Positions 7,768-12,822 of a stretch of 12,822 nucleotides of DNA are shown piece by piece. The notes under the pieces were generated by a model that made no database searches, was not told the DNA's origin, and was given only the letters and a program-made list of their open reading frames with translations. A program made the translations under genes and the position numbers. How positions within the stretch are numbered: the stretch's first letter is position 1; every line of letters begins with the position of its first letter. Origin of the DNA: an uncultured Clostridia bacterium (GTDB lineage: Bacteria; Bacillota; Clostridia; Lachnospirales; Lachnospiraceae). The stretch covers positions 1 to 12,822 of the forward strand of contig CAMONF010000165.1 in the NCBI GenBank assembly GCA_946620335.1, read 5' to 3'.

Positions 7768-9277
7768 TTCCGCGTCCAAAGTCCTCCCTCAATACCTCCA
7801 CATAGCGCGACTGGAACCATTTGACGATTTCTGTGGTATTGTCGTTATGTCTGCCGATGATTCCCTTGCCGGCGATCCGCACTTGTCTTGCCTGTACGTG
7901 GCGGAGAATATCTTCGTATGCGGTGGCGTCATAATCGTCTCCCTGCATATAGGCGATTGCGATCTTCGTGTCCGACAGGTCCGTTTTGTCAAAGAGATCC
8001 CAGAACCTTCTGTTGAGCGCTTCCGCATCCTGCTCTGTAAGCCCTCCCGTCTGCTGAAGCAGAAGATCCAGAGAAGTCGGAAAGCCGCCTGGCCTCAAAA
8101 GTCTTTCATTTCTCGCGACATTGCCGAGGCTCAGCAGGGGTTTCCCGGCCAGGATGGCAAAAGGCTGAAGTCTGCAGCCGTAGTAGAAGGCGCCGAAGGT
8201 CCCCATGGACAGGCCGGAAAGCACCAATTCCCGATTTGAGAAGCCCAGTTCATCCATAGCCTCCCGAATGGTCTTTTCCACATTCTGCTCATATTCCCGG
8301 GATCCAAGGTAGAATTCGCCGCCTTCCAGCCTCGGATCATAAAAGAGGAGGAAGGGGGCGCCGAACCGCCGCATCATGCCCAGACCTTCAAAGCCTTCCG
8401 CCGGCCTGTATCCCGAAAAATAAACGCACAGGGGAGGTTTCCGGTCCGCGGGGTCAAAGTAAGAGATGATCTCATGCCTCTTCCCGTCAACGTGCCTTTT
8501 CCCGCCCGGCAGAAGGACCCCGGCCCCCTTTCGGGAAACCCGGTAATGCAGGGAACCGATGCTGATCTTCCCTTTTCCCCTGGCCTGCAGGCACAGACAC
8601 AGATTGCACGCCTTCCCGTCGTCGGGCGTATAGCAGATCTGTTCGTCAGTCCTCAGTTCTTCATGGAAATACCTGACCGTGTGCAGCAGGCCTGTGGAGC
8701 CATCCGGATTTTCAATGATCTGAAGCCGAATGTCCAGCCCCGGGTCTTTACTGTACTCAAGCCACAGATCAAGACTCTCTCCTTTATGTAAGCGCAGGTT
8801 GTAGCACCAATTGGCCACCTGCAAATATTCTTTCCCGAAATCACTCTCGAGAACGATATGATCATGGCCTTCCGCAAAATAGGGCATGCCCTCCCTGACG
8901 ATGAGCTGCTCCGCAGGGAACCTGGCCCCATACATTTTTGAAAAGTATTTCGCCGGAATATCATTGACAAAGCTCTGGTAGGCGTTCCCGTTCAGGAGAA
9001 CACTCTTCTTCCGCTCCAGGAAATCAAGCATTTCCCGGCTGCCCTGCGCTGCCCGCGCTGTGTGAAAACATGTGTAAGGTTTAACAAGCCTGCTGATTTC
9101 CTTAAGGTGGGGTCCAGACAAGGGGATATCCAGGATCAGAACGTCGCATTTTTCCGGGAGCACCTTGGCCAGGCTGTCCCCGGACGCAGGCGGAACCAGA
9201 TAGTGCCACCCGACCTCCTCCGGTATCCTGAGTATTCTATTCCAATGATAGGGTCCGACCTGGATTACCTCTGTCAT
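7754..9277 (-). CDS. asp2: Accessory Sec system protein Asp2 (alpha/beta-hydrolase-fold, probable glycan O-acetyltransferase)
   Basis: Asp2 is essential for SRRP export in streptococci and also acetylates GlcNAc on the adhesin. Its hydrolase-like domain is intact here. The nucleophile is S357 in LSGLSMGTFGAFYYG, an acidic residue is in YMQGDDYDATAYED (D447 is the best candidate by spacing), and H477 is in GRHNDN. The Ser-acid-His spacing closely matches the S362/E452/H482 triad I recall for Streptococcus gordonii Asp2, but with Asp in place of Glu. LCVYFSGYRP and FLLFYDPRLEGG are further family-like stretches. I chose the ATG at 9277 (507 residues) because AGGAG lies 5 nt upstream and it sits one nt after the asp1 stop. 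The longer reading from a TTG at 9298 would add seven residues and overlap asp1. The 3' end overlaps asp3. Confidence 0.94.
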   Translation of the reverse strand: MTEVIQVGPYHWNRILRIPEEVGWHYLVPPASGDSLAKVLPEKCDVLILDIPLSGPHLKEISRLVKPYTCFHTARAAQGSREMLDFLERKKSVLLNGNAYQSFVNDIPAKYFSKMYGARFPAEQLIVREGMPYFAEGHDHIVLESDFGKEYLQVANWCYNLRLHKGESLDLWLEYSKDPGLDIRLQIIENPDGSTGLLHTVRYFHEELRTDEQICYTPDDGKACNLCLCLQARGKGKISIGSLHYRVSRKGAGVLLPGGKRHVDGKRHEIISYFDPADRKPPLCVYFSGYRPAEGFEGLGMMRRFGAPFLLFYDPRLEGGEFYLGSREYEQNVEKTIREAMDELGFSNRELVLSGLSMGTFGAFYYGCRLQPFAILAGKPLLSLGNVARNERLLRPGGFPTSLDLLLQQTGGLTEQDAEALNRRFWDLFDKTDLSDTKIAIAYMQGDDYDATAYEDILRHVQARQVRIAGKGIIGRHNDNTTEIVKWFQSRYVEVLREDFGRGNDQQ

Positions 9278-9278
9278 C

Positions 9279-10826
9279 TCATCTCCTGACTGAATCAATG
9301 TGGTTCATCCACTTCTCCACGATAGCTTTCCCGGAATAAGCCTCTACCTTGCGCACGCAGTGCATAAAGGCTTCATTCCAGTTCTGAATACCATACAGGT
9401 AATATCGCATCGCTTCCGGCAGCTTATCGAGTTCTCCGATCACATATCCTTCTTTTCTGTGGTCGATGTAGCGTGTGCTGACCTTGTGGATCTGCGGAAT
9501 TCCCATGCTGATTCCCACGATCTGGAGCAGTTCCGACGGCTCCTCGCCAAGGTCTGCGATCAACCGGCAGTCATAGAGGATTTTTTCCAGTTCCTGGATA
9601 TCGGAATAAGACCTGACATAGACCTTATCCCTTTCCTCCTCCAGCATCTCCTGAAGTTCTCGGTTCTCTCCGAGCGATTTTTCCTCCTCCCGGTCCACCC
9701 GCAGGTCGGAAACCGCCTCGATCCTGGCACAGAGTGCCTCCTTCTGGGCGTCGCTCCCCCGTTCCGGAGCGAACTCCTCGACCACATATAGTTCTATATT
9801 GTCATCCGCCCGAAGGAATTCAGCCACAGCTGTCAGAACCACGCCCAACTCATGGTCGTCGGGAATGTCTGCATGGAGAAAGATTTTCTGGATCCTGGTC
9901 TCTGAACTCTTGCCCCAGTCCAGTCTTGCGTCGACCGGAGCAATGACCATGAAGTCGGGCCGCAGATCCGGGCATCGGGACAGGATCCGTTTTCTGTCCC
10001 ACTCGCTGTCAGTGACAAGGAGGTCTGCTGCCTGCAGTTCATCCGTAGAGCATCGGGCGGCGCTCTCCCCCTCAAGAAACAGCACCGTTTTGAAAGGTCT
10101 GTTTTCTTTCAGAAACAAGGCATTGTTCCTCGGATGGGAGGAAACCACCACCGTGTCCGACCCAGTCAGCTTCGACAGTTGTTCAGAAAGGGCTTCTTCC
10201 ACCAGCTCTCCCAGATCATCATATCTGCGCTTCTTAAAAGCATAGGCGGCTCCCAGGGCTATTTCCACCCTGCCGTCCTCCTGATTCTCCCGAAACTGGA
10301 TCCTGCCGCCCGCATCGAGATAATAGGCATAAGGCTGCGTATTCTCTCCATAGATCAATACCACGGAAATGAAGCCCCGTTCGTCAAGCCGGTACTTCAT
10401 ATGCACCTTTTCCCCATCATAAAAAAGGATCTCGGCGACATCGCCTGCCTTGGCAAATTCAATTTTGACCTTTCGCTCTCCGTTCTGATAGCCCCAGACC
10501 AGAAAAGGGGTATATACCCATTCCATGCCGGAAGCCCAGGGAAGGTCCTTGTAGCTGTAGGACGCGCACTCATTGAGCCCGATGTTCTGAAGAATGTCAA
10601 AGACAGATATTTGCGCTGCTTTGCCAAGTCCCTCCGCAAACGCGAAACGCCTGTAACCGGTAAACTGAGACAGGTTCAGAAGACAGACCTCCTCCCCCTC
10701 ATGAAGAAACATGCGGATCTGGGACAGAAAGCTGTCATACTTCCGCTTTTTCTCCCTATACCATGGGATCCTCTCTGTCCACCAATGGCTGGCATCCGTA
10801 TACCAGGCCGGCACAAAAAAAATCAT
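9279..10826 (-). CDS. asp1: Accessory Sec system protein Asp1
   Basis: Asp1 is a cytoplasmic adaptor of the accessory Sec system with a GT-B-like fold. It forms a complex with Asp2 and Asp3 and helps bring the glycosylated SRRP to SecA2 and the membrane. The 515-residue length is in the family range. The N-terminus MIFFVPAWYTD, followed by WY and then QIRMFLHEGEEVCLLNL, is the family pattern. Further matches are WVYTPFLVWGY, KIEFAKAGDVAEILFYDG and RLDERGFISVVLIY. A C-terminal stretch, LIADLGEEPSELLQIVGISM, resembles the sugar-nucleotide-binding region of glycosyltransferases, but I see no clear catalytic motif, as expected for this adaptor. The ATG (10826-10824) has GGGGAG 5 nt upstream. It lies 26 nt after secY2 and 1 nt before the chosen asp2 start. 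Confidence 0.95.
   Translation of the reverse strand: MIFFVPAWYTDASHWWTERIPWYREKKRKYDSFLSQIRMFLHEGEEVCLLNLSQFTGYRRFAFAEGLGKAAQISVFDILQNIGLNECASYSYKDLPWASGMEWVYTPFLVWGYQNGERKVKIEFAKAGDVAEILFYDGEKVHMKYRLDERGFISVVLIYGENTQPYAYYLDAGGRIQFRENQEDGRVEIALGAAYAFKKRRYDDLGELVEEALSEQLSKLTGSDTVVVSSHPRNNALFLKENRPFKTVLFLEGESAARCSTDELQAADLLVTDSEWDRKRILSRCPDLRPDFMVIAPVDARLDWGKSSETRIQKIFLHADIPDDHELGVVLTAVAEFLRADDNIELYVVEEFAPERGSDAQKEALCARIEAVSDLRVDREEEKSLGENRELQEMLEEERDKVYVRSYSDIQELEKILYDCRLIADLGEEPSELLQIVGISMGIPQIHKVSTRYIDHRKEGYVIGELDKLPEAMRYYLYGIQNWNEAFMHCVRKVEAYSGKAIVEKWMNHIDSVRR
9283..9287 (-). promoter_or_regulatory. Ribosome binding site that decides the asp2 start
   Basis: AGGAG on the minus strand lies 5 nt before the ATG at 9277 and inside the last codons of asp1. 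It favours the ATG over the TTG at 9298, which has no comparable upstream site. Confidence 0.75.
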
Positions 10827-10852
10827 CGCTTCTCCCCGCGCAGTGGTCTCAT

Positions 10853-12103
10853 TTACAGCAGTGTCGTATAGTCCTTGAAGGAAAGCATCATCCTCGCTTC
10901 GTCAAAAAGTGACAGCATGAGTCCTGTCATTATGATGAATGTAATGCAAAGGGAATGAAGCCCTCTCACCTCCGTAAAATACAAGCCGCTGACCATCGGC
11001 ACAGCCAGCACAGCCATCAGCACAATACCGCTGAATATGCTGCACAGTGTGACTGTTCTCCGGATGACGCGCTCCGTAGCTTTTCCCGGGCGGACGCCGA
11101 TAATATAATCCCCCGCCTTGCGCCAGTCATCGGCAATTCTCTCGGCATCTATCGTGATCCAGGAGAAAATGATAGTCATGGCGAAGAGAACAATCAGATA
11201 GGATGCGATCCCAACGGGATGATCCAGAGTGCCGTATTCCGCAATGTACCGAATCGCGTGAACTTTAGGAAAAACGGAGTAGAGGTTTCGTGACAGAAGG
11301 TAGAGCAGCTCATACACCACACTTGCGAACATGACAGCCATGCCCCCGGAGGGATTAAGCTGAACAGCAAAATAACTCTTCTGCTCTTCCAGCGACTGAA
11401 TCATGGCACGATGCACCTCCAGCCTGACTTGGGTCCTCTGCATAGTGACCATGAGCAAAAGAAGAATAATAAGATAGGCGGCTCCGATCGCAGCAAGGAT
11501 ACGGTGACTGGAAAGATAAGCCAGGACACCGGCCAACGTCATGCCGTCAGCCTTCCAGCGGACCACCAGATTGCGGATGATATTTACCAGAATGAGAAAT
11601 GAGGACCCGCCAAGGCCCCTCTCCGCATTGCGGCCGGCAAGCCAGATGATGACGAAGAGGCCTGTTATCATACATACACAAGCGAACAGTTTCCAGAGAA
11701 GCGGTGACACAGCCAAAGTGGAGGTGTAGTAGCCGCTGTTCAGAACAGTGACTGCCATGTAGGAACCAAATGCGATGGCCAGAAAATCAGAAAGGAGATT
11801 CATCGTACTGGCAGAAAGGTTCTTGAGCCGGAAAAGGATCCTTACGATCTGCATGATGATCTTGGCCCTCAGCCATGGGCTGAATCCAAGCATAAGGATC
11901 GGTACCCGGCTTATTCCCTCATACGCGGAAATATCCAGTCCCTGGGCTTGAAAGGAAGATATGCTCCCTGCTTCCGCCGCTTTCTGAGCAGTCCTGACGA
12001 TCCATGGCATCGGAATATTGCATCCCAGGATATAAACCAGAAGAATAGCCAGGCTCACGCTCAGCTTCCTCTCAAACAATCTTGCATATCTCTTCGAATA
12101 CAT
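10853..12103 (-). CDS. secY2: Accessory Sec translocase channel subunit SecY2
   Basis: SecY2 is the membrane channel paralogue dedicated to SRRP export. The 416-residue protein has about ten hydrophobic segments and SecY landmarks: an amphipathic N-terminus leading to TM1 (about 14-34), the TM2-like PILMLGFSPWLRAKIIMQI (68-86), ERGLGGSSFLIL (161-172, equivalent to the GNG-S loop of SecY), LNPSGGMAVMFAS (249-261) and the cytosolic loop GVRPGKAT (336-343) that in SecY contacts SecA. It is shorter than housekeeping SecY (about 430), and the next gene is asp1, both as expected for SecY2. I chose the ATG at 12103 because GGAGG lies 5 nt upstream and homologues begin close to this point. A longer frame from 12172 would add 23 polar residues not typical of the family. 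Confidence 0.93.
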   Translation of the reverse strand: MYSKRYARLFERKLSVSLAILLVYILGCNIPMPWIVRTAQKAAEAGSISSFQAQGLDISAYEGISRVPILMLGFSPWLRAKIIMQIVRILFRLKNLSASTMNLLSDFLAIAFGSYMAVTVLNSGYYTSTLAVSPLLWKLFACVCMITGLFVIIWLAGRNAERGLGGSSFLILVNIIRNLVVRWKADGMTLAGVLAYLSSHRILAAIGAAYLIILLLLMVTMQRTQVRLEVHRAMIQSLEEQKSYFAVQLNPSGGMAVMFASVVYELLYLLSRNLYSVFPKVHAIRYIAEYGTLDHPVGIASYLIVLFAMTIIFSWITIDAERIADDWRKAGDYIIGVRPGKATERVIRRTVTLCSIFSGIVLMAVLAVPMVSGLYFTEVRGLHSLCITFIIMTGLMLSLFDEARMMLSFKDYTTLL

Positions 12104-12108
12104 CCATT

Positions 12109-12113
12109 CCTCC
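12109..12113 (-). promoter_or_regulatory. Ribosome binding site that decides the secY2 start
   Basis: GGAGG on the minus strand lies 5 nt before the ATG at 12103. It supports this start over the upstream in-frame ATG at 12172. Confidence 0.75.
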
Positions 12114-12214
12114 GACCGCTGCCCATCCTGTGCAGGGAACTGAATATTCCCCGGCAGTCGCTGCGGTGCCAATGATAAAGATGAGACGCATACGACGTCT
12201 GCGTCATCAAGAAC

Positions 12215-12238
12215 TCAGCGGCAGACATGCCGCTGAGA
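12215..12238. other. Perfect 10-bp stem-loop in the secY2 leader
   Basis: The arms CTCAGCGGCA (12215-12224) and TGCCGCTGAG (12229-12238) enclose a 4-nt loop. Read on the minus strand, the stem is preceded by CCTTTTT and followed by TTCTTGATG, which is a weak terminator tail. It lies between the srrp terminator and secY2 and may help set how much transcription reads from srrp into the export genes. That role is inference; the palindrome is visible directly. Confidence 0.6.
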
Positions 12239-12258
12239 AAAAGGCTTCTCCCTGTATA

Positions 12259-12284
12259 GAAAAGGCCGCAGAAGCGGCCTTTTC
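12259..12284 (-). terminator. Intrinsic terminator downstream of srrp
   Basis: The inverted repeat GAAAAGGCCGC (12259-12269) and GCGGCCTTTTC (12274-12284) encloses a 4-nt loop. On the minus strand it reads as a GC-rich stem preceded by four As and followed by TTTTC, a compact Rho-independent terminator 58 nt after the srrp stop. It is symmetrical enough to work in both directions. As the most abundant product of such loci is the adhesin, partial termination here would keep the export genes at a lower level (inference). Confidence 0.8.
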
Positions 12285-12342
12285 CCGGTGTATCTGTTAT
12301 TCTATCAGAGTCTTGTCCATTCGACATCCCCGGCAGCTTACA

Positions 12343-12459
12343 TCACTCGTCAGACTCTTCTCTCTTTTTGGCAGTTGCTGCCATGGTGGCTGCGCTCAAA
12401 CCGAACAGGGCGGAATAAAGTCCTGTGGGGTTATCGTCGCCGGTAGCGATTCCGCTCTT
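12343..12459 (-). other. Noncanonical cell-wall sorting tail of the SRRP
   Basis: The encoded C-terminal residues contain IATGD (12450-12436), a hydrophobic segment of about 17 residues (LYSALFGLSAATMAATA) and a basic end, KKREESDE. The three-part order matches sortase sorting signals. The motif differs from LPxTG and resembles the (I/V)xTGD type I associate with surface proteins of Clostridia. The hydrophobic segment is short and alanine-rich. No sortase gene is in the window. Confidence 0.65.
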
Positions 12460-12822
12460 GGCCACTTTCCTGTCTCCCTTGCTCTGGCTCTCGCTCATGC
12501 TGGCGGAAGCAGACTCGCTTGCGCTGATCGAGGCAGAAATCGATTCACTCTCACTGATCGATGTGGAGAGCGATTCACTCTCGCTGATCGAAGAGGAAAT
12601 AGATTCACTCTCACTGATTGACGCGGAGAGCGATTCACTCTCGCTGATGGACGTGGAAAGTGATTCACTCTCGCTGATCGAAGCGGAAACCGATTCACTC
12701 TCGCTGATGGACGTGGAAAGTGATTCACTCTCGCTGATCGATGTGGAAACAGATTCACTCTCGCTGATGGACGTGGAAAGTGATTCACTCTCGCTGATCG
12801 ATGTGGAAACAGATTCACTCTC
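12343..12822 (-). CDS. Serine-rich repeat surface glycoprotein (SRRP), C-terminal fragment; 5' end beyond window
   Basis: This is the open frame running in from the right edge. It has no start codon inside the window and ends with TGA at 12345-12343. The 159 residues visible are about 114 residues of repeat plus a 45-residue tail. The repeat unit is ESESxSxSIS, with Ser at every second position and x filled by V/L/I and T/A/S. The tail runs GDRKVAKSGIATGDDNPTG, then a hydrophobic stretch LYSALFGLSAATMAATA, then KKREESDE. That is the layout of a cell-wall sorting signal, but with IATGD where LPxTG would stand. Proteins of this kind are the sole known export clients of SecA2/SecY2 systems, and the gene lies directly upstream of secY2. 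The missing upstream part should carry a long signal peptide and the ligand-binding region. The serines would be GtfA/GtfB substrates. Confidence 0.9.
   Translation of the reverse strand, partial: ESESVSTSISESESLSTSISESESVSTSISESESLSTSISESESVSASISESESLSTSISESESLSASISESESISSSISESESLSTSISESESISASISASESASASMSESQSKGDRKVAKSGIATGDDNPTGLYSALFGLSAATMAATAKKREESDE
12511..12822 (-). repeat. Tandem 30-nt repeat (10-residue ESESxSxSIS units) with 60-nt higher-order period
   Basis: About nine 30-nt units (12542-12822) plus one degenerate unit (12511-12541) are in phase with the srrp frame. Reading from 12822 downward the units are: ESESVSTSIS, ESESLSTSIS, ESESVSTSIS, ESESLSTSIS, ESESVSASIS, ESESLSTSIS, ESESLSASIS, ESESISSSIS, ESESLSTSIS, ESESISASIS and then the degenerate ASESASASMS. 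Toward the right edge the pattern becomes a 60-nt repeat: 12721-12762 and 12781-12822 are identical over 42 nt. Divergence rises toward the C-terminal end of the gene. The array continues beyond the window. Confidence 0.95.

Larger units (their letters stand above)
12104..12342. other. Intergenic region between srrp and secY2
   Basis: This 239-nt gap holds the srrp terminator hairpin (12259-12284), a second perfect hairpin (12215-12238) and an imperfect inverted repeat at about 12181-12209 (GATGAGACGC with TGCGTCATC). I find no convincing promoter for secY2. The best candidates, TTGATG near 12205 and TATCAT near 12173, are badly spaced. I see no RNA gene. Confidence 0.6.

Noticed and set aside
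12082..12621. Plus-strand frame ending in Thr-Leu-Thr/Ala-Asp repeats
   Set aside because: It is the reverse complement of the SRRP repeat and crosses two terminator-like hairpins; no family resemblance.
12495..12818. Minus-strand frame with Arg/Val/Asn/Phe-Pro repeats over the SRRP repeat
   Set aside because: It is a shifted reading of the 30-nt repeat. A unit length divisible by three keeps several frames open. The frame giving Ser alternation and ending in an anchor tail is the real one.
12511..12822. Possible CRISPR array
   Set aside because: The 30-nt units are contiguous with no unique spacers and stay in phase with a coding frame, so they are coding repeats.

Overview
The window is dominated by one minus-strand locus that I read as an accessory Sec (SecA2/SecY2) system for glycosylation and export of a serine-rich repeat surface protein (SRRP). 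In transcription order, from high to low coordinates, it holds: the 3' end of the SRRP gene (12822-12343), a terminator-like hairpin region (12342-12104), secY2, asp1, asp2, asp3, secA2, gtfA, and a large gene fusing GtfB to a family GT8 glycosyltransferase, closed by a strong intrinsic terminator (about 382-435). Beyond it lies the start of a separate housekeeping gene, miaB, with its own putative promoter, cut by the window edge.

The organism is probably a Gram-positive Firmicute of class Clostridia, perhaps a Lachnospiraceae-type mouth or gut commensal. This is inference. It rests on the MiaB N-terminus, clostridial-looking ribosome binding sites, a GC content that looks above 50% (unlike streptococci and staphylococci), and a surface-anchor tail of the (I/V)xTGD kind instead of LPxTG. 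The best-studied accessory Sec loci are in Streptococcus, Staphylococcus and Lactobacillus.

How the genes work together, from family knowledge: GtfA with GtfB adds GlcNAc to Ser/Thr of the SRRP repeats in the cytoplasm. The GT8 domain fused to GtfB would be well placed to add a second sugar. Asp2, with an intact Ser-Asp-His type catalytic set, may acetylate the glycan. Asp1, Asp2 and Asp3 form the adaptor complex that presents the glycoprotein to the SecA2 ATPase, which drives it through the SecY2 channel. The C-terminal tail of the SRRP would then be anchored at the surface. Genes from asp1 to gtfB overlap or nearly abut, so translation is probably coupled.

The most distinctive points are the GtfB-GT8 three-module fusion with a Rossmann-like C-terminal extension, the compact layout with no separate glycosyltransferase genes between srrp and secY2 and no asp4/asp5 before the terminator, the strict X-Ser alternation and 60-nt higher-order periodicity of the SRRP repeats, and the non-LPxTG sorting tail. 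The SRRP fragment has no start codon in the window, so a start-to-stop ORF search would miss it.
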